Below, in pieces: positions 23,967-32,267 of a stretch of 35,686 nt of DNA (the first letter of the stretch is position 1; every line of letters starts with the position of its first letter). This stretch comes from a virus: the IMG/VR virus record IMGVR_UViG_3300025687_004874, positions 1-35,686 of that record, one strand, 5' to 3'. Made by a program: the position numbers and the translations under genes. The notes below the pieces were generated by a model. The model searched no databases, was not told the origin of the DNA, and saw nothing but the letters and a program-made list of their open reading frames with translations.

Positions 23967-24139
23967 TTAACAAACGCAGAATATTTCGCACACTGGTTCG
24001 TTGGGCAGATGAACTAAACATTTGGCTTGAAAGTATCAGCGGCGGAAATTTAAAACGTGCTGTGCTAGAAGCAAAGCAAGATCGCACCACAATAGAAGAA
24101 CTTGATCGCACTATTGGAAAAGCATTAGGTATTAAATGA
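23963..24139 (+). CDS. Small 58-aa protein, TTG start
   Basis: This frame fills the space between gp4 and the first glycosyltransferase-like gene. It begins at a TTG that overlaps the gp4 stop (TTTTGA) and ends in TGA within an ATGA overlap with the next gene. The only in-frame alternatives upstream, before a TAA at 23924-23926, are rarer start codons such as ATT or ATA. The product (about MINKRRIFRTLVRWADELNIW...) is probably entirely helical: a basic N-terminus, then a Glu/Arg/Lys-rich amphipathic C-terminus (TTIEELDRTIGKALGIK). Tight overlaps on both sides and clean codon use support a real gene. I do not recognise it. Confidence 0.6.
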   Translation: MINKRRIFRTLVRWADELNIWLESISGGNLKRAVLEAKQDRTTIEELDRTIGKALGIK

Positions 24140-24957
24140 CTCGCGGATTTTTAATTTTTGCGTTTAACAACGAAGTTTTGGACTACTTGGGTCATGCCGT
24201 GTGGATTGCCGACCGAATTGAGCGCATATTAGGATTACCCACTAGTATTGTTACTGACGAAGCAAGTGCTATCACTAAACAAAATGTACAGCATAATTTA
24301 ATAATAACAGAAGCACTAGCAGGTCATCAACGCAATTTTAACATACACGAAGATGGCAATGTTGCTACCTGGAAAAATGTAAATCGTTTTCAGGCATATG
24401 AGCTGAGTCCATACGACGAAACTGTTGTAATCGATGCCGATTACATTGTAAATAGTGGTCAGTTGCTTAACTTGTTTAATTCTCCTGAAGATTTTTTAGT
24501 ACATCGTAAACCCTACGATATCACAGATCGTAAAAGTTTCCAACCATACGATTATTTGCCAAAATATAAATTCCCGCACTACTGGGCAACGGTAATCTTT
24601 TTTAGAAAGTCAGAATTTGCTAAAACAATTTTTAACACAATTCGTATGATACGTGAGAATTATGCGCATTATTCACGTGTGTATAAGTTTAGAAGTAGTC
24701 CTTTTAGAAATGATTACGTTGTTAGTATCGCACTAAGCATTGTGTACGGGCATCGTATTAATAGCATTCCAAAAATTCCTTGGAATATGCCAATGATTGC
24801 AAACAATGCTGATATTATACAACTAGATGATCGTAAATTTGAAATACAGTATCAAAAAAACGTTAACCGAACAGATAAACCAATGCGTGTTATGGTTAAA
24901 GATCACGATATTCATTTCCTTAATAAGTTTTCTTTGGAGAAAATGATCAATGGTTGA
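24136..24957 (+). CDS. GT-A-type glycosyltransferase-like protein 1
   Basis: This 273-residue soluble protein has the order expected for a GT-A fold. A first strand (GFLIFAFNNEVLDYLG) is followed by helices, a second strand near 36-40 (TSIVT) and a D100-A101-D102 motif in ETVVIDADYIV that would bind metal and nucleotide sugar. Then come an acceptor-side region with WATVIFFRK and a C-terminal His segment (DHDIHFLNK). No signal peptide or transmembrane segment is visible. It starts in an ATGA overlap with the 58-aa gene and overlaps the next gene by 8 nt. The DxD placement supports a sugar transferase, but donor and acceptor are unknown, and a non-catalytic GT-A-like protein cannot be excluded. 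Confidence 0.68.
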   Translation: MTRGFLIFAFNNEVLDYLGHAVWIADRIERILGLPTSIVTDEASAITKQNVQHNLIITEALAGHQRNFNIHEDGNVATWKNVNRFQAYELSPYDETVVIDADYIVNSGQLLNLFNSPEDFLVHRKPYDITDRKSFQPYDYLPKYKFPHYWATVIFFRKSEFAKTIFNTIRMIRENYAHYSRVYKFRSSPFRNDYVVSIALSIVYGHRINSIPKIPWNMPMIANNADIIQLDDRKFEIQYQKNVNRTDKPMRVMVKDHDIHFLNKFSLEKMING

Positions 24958-25774
24958 AGCAGAACGCGGCTATTTAATTATGGCGGAAAATACAGACACA
25001 GTTGACTATGTTGACTGCGCTCGCGCCTTAGCACGTTCTCTAAAATATCACACACCCCAAGCAAAAATTTGTTTGGTAACAAGTGCAGATGTTGATGATC
25101 CAGTGTTTGACTATGTAAAACCATTACCGTATGGTGATCAAGCGCCTAATAGTAAATGGAAGTTGCGCAATGATTGGCAAGTTTTTGCAGCTAGTCCGTT
25201 TAGACAAACGATTAAACTTGAAGCAGACATGGTTATTCCGCACAGTATCTGGCATTGGTGGACAATGTTTGAACATCGAGACGTGGTGTTAACAACGGGT
25301 GCACGAAATTATCTAAATCAACCTACACCAGTTAGACATTATCGTAAAATATTTGATTTAAATGGGTTACCGGATGTATATAATGCCGTTACGTACTGGC
25401 GTTTTAGTCGAAATGCACAATACTTTTTTAATGTAGTACAGCATATTTTTGAAAACTGGGCAGCTTTTCAAACCACACTTAAAGGCGGCACCGAAGACCC
25501 AGGAACAACAGATGTTGTGTACGCACTTGCCGCTAAAATTGTGGGCGTAGAACGTGTTACACTTCCGGATACAAGTTATCCAAGTCTTATTCATATGAAA
25601 GGACAAATTAACGGATTAAGTCAGGAAAATTGGACACGTGAATTAATCTGGGAATTAGATGGGTCCAACATTAGAATTAATACAGTTGATCAAGAATATC
25701 CTTTTCATTATAATATTAAAGAATTTAGTAAGGCGTTAAACGAGCACTATGACAAACTTTTGGCAAGCTCTTGA
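24950..25774 (+). CDS. GT-A-type glycosyltransferase-like protein 2
   Basis: This 274-residue protein shares layout with its upstream neighbour. A first strand (GYLIMAENT) leads into a helix with YVDCARALARSLK, a strand KICLVTS, and E91-A92-D93 in IKLEADMVIP at the DxD position. A long conserved core (YNAVTYWRFSRNAQYFF) and DPGTTDVVYALAAK follow. The first acidic residue of DxD is Glu here, a variant tolerated in several GT families. Similar length and motif spacing suggest the two are old paralogues. The ATG at 24950 has GGAGA about 9 nt upstream and overlaps the preceding stop by 8 nt. The 3' end overlaps the next gene by 26 nt. No membrane segments are seen, and the substrate is unknown. 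Confidence 0.66.
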   Translation: MVEAERGYLIMAENTDTVDYVDCARALARSLKYHTPQAKICLVTSADVDDPVFDYVKPLPYGDQAPNSKWKLRNDWQVFAASPFRQTIKLEADMVIPHSIWHWWTMFEHRDVVLTTGARNYLNQPTPVRHYRKIFDLNGLPDVYNAVTYWRFSRNAQYFFNVVQHIFENWAAFQTTLKGGTEDPGTTDVVYALAAKIVGVERVTLPDTSYPSLIHMKGQINGLSQENWTRELIWELDGSNIRINTVDQEYPFHYNIKEFSKALNEHYDKLLASS

Positions 25775-26081
25775 GCAAGTAGATCAAACACAGCCGTTGT
25801 TTGATCTTGAATATCGTTTGTACTATGACGAAAAAACCGGCGAGCCCTTATTTTATACCACACAAGATGAACCCGGTATATACTTAACAGTAGACAAGCA
25901 ATTTTACGAAGAATCTCGATATGATATCTACGTAAAGGATGGTAAAATTGAACGCATTAAGCATGAACCTCTTGGTAAATTAGTGCCAGCAGAAACAGGT
26001 ACATCAACACACCCAAAAGACATTACTATTGTAATGAAATCGTCGACCTATTGGAACACAAAAACATATGAATTTAATTGA
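25749..26081 (+). CDS. Conserved 110-aa protein in glycosyltransferase cluster
   Basis: This small acidic protein starts MTNFWQALEQVDQ and has a beta-rich core (LEYRLYYDEKTGEPLFYTT, then PGIYLTVDKQFYEE and YDIYVKDGKIE). Its Thr-rich tail includes TSTHPKDITIV. Proteins with the pattern YRLYYDExxGxPLFY are familiar as conserved hypothetical proteins in marine phages. No catalytic motif is visible. The gene overlaps the preceding gene by 26 nt and the next by 14 nt, so its production is coupled to the two flanking transferase-like proteins. A partner or small subunit role is possible but unproven. Confidence 0.65.
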   Translation: MTNFWQALEQVDQTQPLFDLEYRLYYDEKTGEPLFYTTQDEPGIYLTVDKQFYEESRYDIYVKDGKIERIKHEPLGKLVPAETGTSTHPKDITIVMKSSTYWNTKTYEFN

Positions 26082-26994
26082 TATTGCAGACCTAGACGTA
26101 GTATATTTGAGCTACGACGAACCACAAAAAGAAGAATTTTGGGTGAAAATCAAAAACATGGTACCCTGGGCAGTTCGTGTTGACGGTGTCAAAGGATCAG
26201 ATGCGGCACACAAAGCCGCAGCGGATGCAAGCACAACAGAACGTTTTATACTAATTGATGGAGATAATTTGCCGGACCCAGAATTCTTCAACATGCAACT
26301 GGAAATAAAAACACCCGATTATGAACGGGCTGTATTTCGTTGGAGAGCTCGCAATCACATTAATGGACTTATGTACGGCAATGGCGGATTAAGTTGTTGG
26401 ACACGCGAATTTATCTATAATATGCGTACACACGAAGCAAGCGATGGTTCAGATGATACGTGTGTTGAGTTTTGCTTTGATCCGTTATATTGGCCCATGC
26501 ATGATTGCTATAGTGTAACATATCCTAACGGCAGTGCATTCCAAGCATGGCGTGCAGGATTCCGCGAAGGTGTTAAAATGTGTTTAGATCGTGGACGCAA
26601 ACCCAGCGAATTAGAATTTAAAGAAAGTGTACACAGTCGCAACCTAGATCATCTAACTATTTGGCATAACGTTGGTATGGATGTTGAAAATGGTGCGTGG
26701 GCTATACTAGGTGCACGACAAGGTACATATATGACTATGTTAGGCGACTGGGACTATCGGGCAGTGCAATGGTTTGACAATTTGACAGACATTTGGACGG
26801 ACACACAACACGAAGATCCAGAAAGAATGATTGAATTATACGGAAAAGATTTAGAAACACGTCTTGACTTGCCAATGAACATATTGAATGCGAAAGCAAG
26901 TGCATTTTTCAAACATCATTATCGCAGCAATTGGCATAATATGGGAACAACTGTGCGAGAAATGGATGTTATTCGCGGACATGAAGGTTGGTAA
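26068..26994 (+). CDS. GT2-like glycosyltransferase family protein
   Basis: This 308-residue protein resembles GT2-like GT-A enzymes. A first strand (DLDVVYLSYDEP), a helix ending in WAVRVDGVKG, and AAHKAAADASTTERF lead into the metal-binding motif D64-G65-D66 of FILIDGDNLPD. Downstream are W-R-A-R-N-x-I-N-G-L-M-Y-G-N-G-G, typical of an acceptor-loop region, and a Trp/His-rich segment (LTIWHNVGMDVENG). The C-terminus (about 250-308) is helical. No transmembrane helix is present. It overlaps the previous gene by 14 nt and meets the first radical SAM gene at TAATG. Of the three transferase-like proteins here, this has the clearest DxD context; donor and acceptor are unknown. Confidence 0.72.
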   Translation: MNLIDIADLDVVYLSYDEPQKEEFWVKIKNMVPWAVRVDGVKGSDAAHKAAADASTTERFILIDGDNLPDPEFFNMQLEIKTPDYERAVFRWRARNHINGLMYGNGGLSCWTREFIYNMRTHEASDGSDDTCVEFCFDPLYWPMHDCYSVTYPNGSAFQAWRAGFREGVKMCLDRGRKPSELEFKESVHSRNLDHLTIWHNVGMDVENGAWAILGARQGTYMTMLGDWDYRAVQWFDNLTDIWTDTQHEDPERMIELYGKDLETRLDLPMNILNAKASAFFKHHYRSNWHNMGTTVREMDVIRGHEGW

Positions 26995-28406
26995 TGGAAC
27001 AAAATAAAGGAGACGAAGTAGACAAGGACTTTAAGTCAAAGTTCTTGAGCGATGCAGAAATTGCACAGCAAAAGTTAGATACAGTAAGTCCAAGTTTCTG
27101 CTTGGCTAAATGGAAACAAGTAAGTTTACATTTAACAAACGGCATGAATAACTCATGCTATCACCCGCCTTTACACAAAATTCCTGTAGAAGAACTTGCC
27201 ATAAATCCTAGCAAATTGCATAACACTAATTATAAGAAGCAGCAACGTGAGAAAATGATTCATGGTGAGCGTCCAGAAGAATGTTTTTATTGCTGGGCAA
27301 TGGAAGATAATGGTAAACTCAGTGATCGACATTATCGATCAGGCGAACCATGGGCCATTGAAAGGTTTGATGAAGTTGTTGCTGATCCAATGGCAGATAC
27401 TAATCCTGCATACGTTGAAGTAAATTTTAACAGTGCTTGTAACTTAGAGTGTAGTTATTGTTCACCTCAATTTAGCAGCTCGTGGATGCGACAAGCAAAG
27501 GAACACGGAGCATACCCTACTAGCCAACCACACAACGATCCTGCATATTTTCAAGGCAACAGGCGTCCAATCCCGCATTCAGAATACAACCCGTATGTAG
27601 AAGCATTCTGGGAATGGTGGCCAGATTTGTATAAAGATCTAAAACACTTTCGCATGACCGGCGGTGAGCCGCTAATGGATCGAAATACATTCCGTGTATT
27701 TGATTATGTATTAGACCACCCAAAACCAGACTTACACTTAAACGTAACCAGTAACCTAAGTGTTGAACAGAAATTATGGGACAAGTACTTGGATTATGTT
27801 AAGCGTATTTGTAATGAAGGCAAAAATGTAGAACACTTTATGCAGTATGTTAGTCTTGATGGATTTGGTACACAAGCAGAATATATGCGTGCCGGATTAG
27901 ATTTTAATTTACTGTGGGATCGTGTAAATGAATTCTTAACAGAAGTACCTTACAGAAGCAGTCTAACATTTATTGTTACGATGAATAATCTATCAGTGAC
28001 AAGCCTAGAGCATTTGTTTACTGGAATTTATGGGTTACGACAATTATACAGTAACACATATCAGCGTGTTTGGTTTGATACTCCTGTATTACATACTCCT
28101 AAATGGCAGAGCATGCGATTGCTTCCAGATATGTATGCAGACAAACTAGAAGATTTAATGATGTGGATGATGGAACACGTAGAAACACTCAGTACACGCT
28201 TTAAAGGATTCAAAGACTACGAAATTAAAAGATTAGATCGCGATATTGCTTGGATGCGAGAACCTGCAGAAAATAAAGAACAACACATGGCGGATTTTTA
28301 TCGTTTCTTTAATGAATACGATCGCCGACATGGCTATGATTTCTTAAAAACATTCCCTGAGATGACTACCTGGTGGAATGAGTGCAAATATTACGCACAA
28401 CAATAA
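26994..28406 (+). CDS. Twitch-domain radical SAM protein 1
   Basis: This 470-residue protein has the radical SAM cluster motif C149-x3-C153-x2-C156 (CNLECSYC) and the SAM-binding G-G-E at 223-225 (RMTGGEPLMD). Ahead of the core is a cysteine module: C36 in F-C-L-A-K-W, C55 in NNSCYHPP, and C97-x2-C100 in EECFYCW. These are placed like auxiliary Fe-S ligands of SPASM/twitch proteins but N-terminal to the core. Here the position of the usual Cys-Cys pair reads Cys-Tyr-His, as in the next gene. I chose the ATG at 26994, in a TAATG junction with AAGG 6 nt upstream, rather than an in-frame TTG six bases earlier. The substrate is unknown. It opens a run of five related genes. Confidence 0.88.
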   Translation: MEQNKGDEVDKDFKSKFLSDAEIAQQKLDTVSPSFCLAKWKQVSLHLTNGMNNSCYHPPLHKIPVEELAINPSKLHNTNYKKQQREKMIHGERPEECFYCWAMEDNGKLSDRHYRSGEPWAIERFDEVVADPMADTNPAYVEVNFNSACNLECSYCSPQFSSSWMRQAKEHGAYPTSQPHNDPAYFQGNRRPIPHSEYNPYVEAFWEWWPDLYKDLKHFRMTGGEPLMDRNTFRVFDYVLDHPKPDLHLNVTSNLSVEQKLWDKYLDYVKRICNEGKNVEHFMQYVSLDGFGTQAEYMRAGLDFNLLWDRVNEFLTEVPYRSSLTFIVTMNNLSVTSLEHLFTGIYGLRQLYSNTYQRVWFDTPVLHTPKWQSMRLLPDMYADKLEDLMMWMMEHVETLSTRFKGFKDYEIKRLDRDIAWMREPAENKEQHMADFYRFFNEYDRRHGYDFLKTFPEMTTWWNECKYYAQQ

Positions 28407-28427
28407 CAAACCAGTTAAGTAAACAAT

Positions 28428-29786
28428 ATGAGTAAATTACGTAAGCCTGGTCGAGAAACAGACTTAGAAGTTAAACGTTGGATTGATGAATTTAGCACTT
28501 CATTTTGTGCTGCTAAATGGTATAATGCTACTATTTGGCTAGGATCTGGCATGACTACTAGCTGCCATCACCCACTGCCACATCACGTTAGTGTCGACGA
28601 AGTAACGGCTAATTATAAAGCATTACATAATACACCAAAGAAAAAACAAGAACGACAGATGATGCAAAACAGCGAACGACCAAAGGGTTGTGAATACTGT
28701 TGGAAGATCGAAGACATTGGTCGTGATAACATTTCTGACCGTGTATACAAAACTGTAATTTACGACGAATGGGACGTGGTTACAGCAATGGCCGCAGACC
28801 CAGAAACCGACATTGATTTAAAAACACTTGAAATTGCGTTTGACAGAACATGTCAGTTTAGTTGTTCGTATTGTAATCCAGCGTTTAGCACCAGTTGGGT
28901 AACTGATTTAAAGAAACACGGTCCTTATGAAGGTTTGATTTCCGATGGCCGCAACCATTTCACCCACACACATGATTCTGCACAACTGTTTAAACCAAAA
29001 GAAACTAATCCTTATGTAGAAGCATTCTTCAAATGGTGGGAATCAGATTTACATAAAACGCTACAGGAATTGCGGTTAACCGGCGGCGAGCCAATGATGA
29101 GCCCGCATACTATTCGACTTATTGATTGGTACATCGAAAATAAAACCGATGTATCATTTGCACTAAACAGCAATCTTGGGATTGAAGATGACAAAATTGA
29201 TAAACTAATTGAAGCAAGTCACAACATCAAAGACTTTCAGTTGTATACATCGCAGGAAAGCATGGGTGCTCATGCTGAATATATTCGAGATGGGTTAAAC
29301 TGGGAACAATGGGAGCGCAATGTTCGTCGTGTTATTACCGAAGGCAAGGTAGATGGCTTCCATGTTATGTGTACGATTAATGCATTGTGTTTAGAATCGT
29401 TAACTGAATTTTTAGATTGGATGATGAACCTAAAACGAGAATTTGGTAAGAATTACCCAACTTTTACACTAAACATTTTACGTTTTCCAAGTTTTCAATC
29501 TCCGTTAGTGTTACCAGATGATCTGCGTATGGATTATGCATACAAACTAGATACTTGGCTAGAAAACAACGCATATAAGAATTTAATATTACATGAAATG
29601 GAAGTTAATCAAGTACAACGGTTAATTGATTATTTAGACGTTGTTAAGACTCCGCATTCGGATACGTTTGATATGCCAGCGTTGCATAATGACTTTAAGA
29701 AATTTTATGCGCAATATGATCAACGCCGCGGAAAGAATATTGTAGAAACATTTGAACACATTGGAGCATGGTATAGTGGGTTATAA
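28428..29786 (+). CDS. Twitch-domain radical SAM protein 2
   Basis: This 452-residue protein is the closest relative of its upstream neighbour. It carries C142-x3-C146-x2-C149 (CQFSCSYC), G-G-E at 219-221 (RLTGGEPMMS), and the N-terminal module C27 (F-C-A-A-K-W), C46 (TTSCHHPLP) and C88-x2-C91 (KGCEYCW). Shared features with protein 1 are the Cys-x-His form of the second module element, N-P-Y-V-E-A-F before the G-G-E, and a C-terminal helix with YDxRxG. The 21-nt gap before its ATG is the largest in the downstream array and holds no hairpin. It overlaps the next gene by 11 nt. A radical reaction on an unknown substrate is inferred from the cluster motif. Confidence 0.88.
   Translation: MSKLRKPGRETDLEVKRWIDEFSTSFCAAKWYNATIWLGSGMTTSCHHPLPHHVSVDEVTANYKALHNTPKKKQERQMMQNSERPKGCEYCWKIEDIGRDNISDRVYKTVIYDEWDVVTAMAADPETDIDLKTLEIAFDRTCQFSCSYCNPAFSTSWVTDLKKHGPYEGLISDGRNHFTHTHDSAQLFKPKETNPYVEAFFKWWESDLHKTLQELRLTGGEPMMSPHTIRLIDWYIENKTDVSFALNSNLGIEDDKIDKLIEASHNIKDFQLYTSQESMGAHAEYIRDGLNWEQWERNVRRVITEGKVDGFHVMCTINALCLESLTEFLDWMMNLKREFGKNYPTFTLNILRFPSFQSPLVLPDDLRMDYAYKLDTWLENNAYKNLILHEMEVNQVQRLIDYLDVVKTPHSDTFDMPALHNDFKKFYAQYDQRRGKNIVETFEHIGAWYSGL
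29763..29766 (+). promoter_or_regulatory. Shine-Dalgarno that selects a GTG start
   Basis: GGAG at 29763-29766 lies 9 nt before GTG at 29776. The alternative in-frame TTG codons at 29752 and 29761 lie before or on the edge of this site, and no ATG occurs until codon 40 of the GTG-started frame. The site therefore supports GTG 29776 as the start of the third radical SAM gene. Confidence 0.6.
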
Positions 29787-31065
29787 TTATAATAGTTGGG
29801 AGCCAGTACGAGTTAAACCAGAAGACTTAACCGCTACAGAAACAGAATTTTTGCGAGATAGTAAAACATTTTGCATCTATCCCTGGATACACATGCATAC
29901 TTACCCAACTGGTGAAACATGGCCCTGTTGTCATGCTGAAATGGCAGTGGGTCCAGTGGGCACAACTAAAGAACACTCATTAGTAGAGCTTGCTAACAGT
30001 GAACGCATGCGCCAATTGCGTTTAGACATGTTAGAGGAAAACAAGAACTCTTATTGTACACGATGCTACGAACAAGAAGAAGCCGGATTCTTTTCAGGGC
30101 GCAAGTCAGCAAACAAGCATCATGGGCATCATATTAATCGAGTAGCACAGACTGATTTAAACACTGGTATGTTTGCTGATTTTAATATGATATATTGGGA
30201 TGTTCGCTTTAGCAACTTATGTAATTTAAAATGTCGTAGTTGCGGGCATATCTTTAGTTCGCAGTGGTATAAAGATCAAATTGCACTCGCAGGCCCAGAA
30301 TATGCTAAAAACAACAAGCAGTTAAACTATGCAGGCAAATTTGAAACAGATTTACTAGAACAAGTATTAGAACACATTGATTACGTAGAACAAATTTACT
30401 TTGCTGGCGGTGAACCCCTTGTTATGGACGAACATTATGCAATCCTCGAAGAACTCGTCAAACGTGGTCGAACCGATGTACGGTTAATTTATAACACAAA
30501 CTTTACACAACTTAAACTAAAAAATAAATCAGCATTAGAATATTGGAAGTTGTTTCCTAATGTTAGTATTGGCGCAAGTCTGGATGCAATGGAGCAGCAC
30601 GCAGAATATATACGTGCAGGTACTAAGTGGACAGATGTTGAACAGAATATTCAAGACTTAAGACGTGAATGTCCACATGTTGATTTTTACATTAGCTGCA
30701 CACTAAGTATTTTTAACGCATTGCATATTACGAGTTTTCATCGTAGTTGGGTAGACAAAGGATATATTTTCCCACAAGATTTTAATGTTAATATATTACA
30801 GGATCCTGCACATTACCGAATTGACATTGCTACACCAGAATACAAAGATCTAATACGCGAACAATTTGAACGACACTTAGCGTGGTTAGAACCACAAGAT
30901 CAACTAAATCGTGCTACAACCGGGTATCGATCTGCATTAAACTTTTTAAATAATGACAATTCTCAACTGTTACAAAAGTTTTGGGACAAAACTCGCCAAT
31001 TAGATATTATTCGTAACGAACATGTGTTAGACTATATTCCAGAATTATCAGCATTAAAACCATGA
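29776..31065 (+). CDS. Twitch-domain radical SAM protein 3, GTG start
   Basis: This 429-residue protein contains C149-x3-C153-x2-C156 (CNLKCRSC) and G-G-E at 211-213 (YFAGGEPLVMDE). The N-terminal module is C33 in F-C-I-Y-P-W, C51-C52 in T-W-P-C-C-H, and C94-x2-C97. It belongs with proteins 4 and 5, which keep adjacent cysteines in the module where proteins 1 and 2 have Cys-x-His. The likely product is a SAM-dependent radical enzyme with one core cluster plus an auxiliary cluster. The start is GTG 29776, supported by a GGAG 9 nt upstream. It overlaps the previous gene by 11 nt and the next by an ATGA junction. A His-rich stretch (NKHHGHHINR) sits just before the core. Confidence 0.87.
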   Translation: MGYNYNSWEPVRVKPEDLTATETEFLRDSKTFCIYPWIHMHTYPTGETWPCCHAEMAVGPVGTTKEHSLVELANSERMRQLRLDMLEENKNSYCTRCYEQEEAGFFSGRKSANKHHGHHINRVAQTDLNTGMFADFNMIYWDVRFSNLCNLKCRSCGHIFSSQWYKDQIALAGPEYAKNNKQLNYAGKFETDLLEQVLEHIDYVEQIYFAGGEPLVMDEHYAILEELVKRGRTDVRLIYNTNFTQLKLKNKSALEYWKLFPNVSIGASLDAMEQHAEYIRAGTKWTDVEQNIQDLRRECPHVDFYISCTLSIFNALHITSFHRSWVDKGYIFPQDFNVNILQDPAHYRIDIATPEYKDLIREQFERHLAWLEPQDQLNRATTGYRSALNFLNNDNSQLLQKFWDKTRQLDIIRNEHVLDYIPELSALKP

Positions 31066-32267
31066 ATTTACCTAACAAAAAATTTTGTGTTCTTCCCTGG
31101 ATTAGTTTAGAAACCAGTCCTATTGGCACTGTACGTCCATGTTGTTTGTATGATGGAGAAGTACAAAACGGTCAGAGTGTAAAGTTTGATTTAAACAAGG
31201 ACAATTTAAAAGATATTCAACGTTCAGAATATATGAATCAATTGCGCGGTAAGTTTTTACAAGGTGAACAGCCTGCAGAATGCAGACGTTGTTGGGCAGA
31301 GGAAGATGCTAATCGCACAAGTAAACGCATGCATACACTAGATCGTCTTAAAAACATACTAAAAGACGAAACAGAGTGGACTGCTGAACCTAAGCCGTTG
31401 ATGTTTTTAGATTTAAAACTAGGAAACATTTGTAACATTGCGTGTCGTATTTGTGGATCATGGAGTTCTAGCACATTTGCTGGCGAAGAAATTAAGGAAT
31501 TGCCATTTGAAAAACGCAAGGAAAGTTTTGCGTATCAAATGAATCGCCGCGGTAATTGGCCTCGCAAGAGTTTGACATTTTGGGAAGACCTTGAAGCACA
31601 AGCACCACATATTCGTTACATTGAATTTACTGGCGGTGAGCCTTTTATGATTCAAGAGCATTTTGATTTCTTGCAATATCTAATCAATAATGATTATGCT
31701 CAAAACATTGAAATACACTATAACACTAACACAACATTATATCCAGATGATGATACCGTCTGGAAGCCATTTAAGCATGTCGAAGTAGCATTTAGCATTG
31801 ATGATTTGCGCGAACGTTTTGAATATCAACGCTATGGCGCATCGTGGAAAACACTTAACAAGAATTTAGAACGCTTTAAGAAACTACGTGAACGCAGTAA
31901 TAACATCTCATTACAAGTATGCTCTACAGTAAACGTGTTTAATGTAATGTACCTAGAAGAACTTGCTAATTGGATTGATGCGCAAGATTTTGATTTTGTT
32001 TATTGGAATATGTTACATGATGCGCCGCAACACTGCATAACCAGTTTGCCTAAAGCAGCAAAACTTCGTGCTACTGAACGACTGCTAAGTGCAACAGTAT
32101 CAGAAAAACATCATAAAGAATTTAAGAACATTGCATTCTTTATGAATAGCCGAGACACAGATCCAAAATTACTAATCGAAGATAGCGTGCGCATGGACAA
32201 ACGTCGTAATCAATCTATGCATGATTATTTGCCAGAGCTAGCAGAGTGTTTGCATGAAAAAACCTAA
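31062..32267 (+). CDS. Twitch-domain radical SAM protein 4
   Basis: This 401-residue protein is the shortest of the five. It has C124-x3-C128-x2-C131 (CNIACRIC), G-G-E at 191-193 (EFTGGEPFMIQEHF), and the module C9 (F-C-V-L-P-W), C27-C28 (V-R-P-C-C-L-Y-D-G) and C74-x2-C77 (AECRRCW). This form, F-C-x-x-P-W...P-C-C...C-x-x-C, is the textbook arrangement of N-terminal twitch radical SAM proteins. The C-terminus is basic and helical, ending in M-H-D-Y-L-P-E-L-A. It starts in an ATGA overlap and itself overlaps the fifth gene by 14 nt. The substrate is unknown. Confidence 0.89.
   Translation: MNLPNKKFCVLPWISLETSPIGTVRPCCLYDGEVQNGQSVKFDLNKDNLKDIQRSEYMNQLRGKFLQGEQPAECRRCWAEEDANRTSKRMHTLDRLKNILKDETEWTAEPKPLMFLDLKLGNICNIACRICGSWSSSTFAGEEIKELPFEKRKESFAYQMNRRGNWPRKSLTFWEDLEAQAPHIRYIEFTGGEPFMIQEHFDFLQYLINNDYAQNIEIHYNTNTTLYPDDDTVWKPFKHVEVAFSIDDLRERFEYQRYGASWKTLNKNLERFKKLRERSNNISLQVCSTVNVFNVMYLEELANWIDAQDFDFVYWNMLHDAPQHCITSLPKAAKLRATERLLSATVSEKHHKEFKNIAFFMNSRDTDPKLLIEDSVRMDKRRNQSMHDYLPELAECLHEKT

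Noticed and set aside
26988-26993. TTG start six bases before the ATG of radical SAM protein 1
   Set aside because: The ATG at 26994 forms a TAATG junction with an AAGG 6 nt upstream, which is the usual arrangement in this array.
29752-29775. TTG start for radical SAM protein 3
   Set aside because: The TTG codons lie before or at the edge of the GGAG site, whereas the GTG at 29776 is 9 nt after it and shortens the overlap with the upstream gene to 11 nt.
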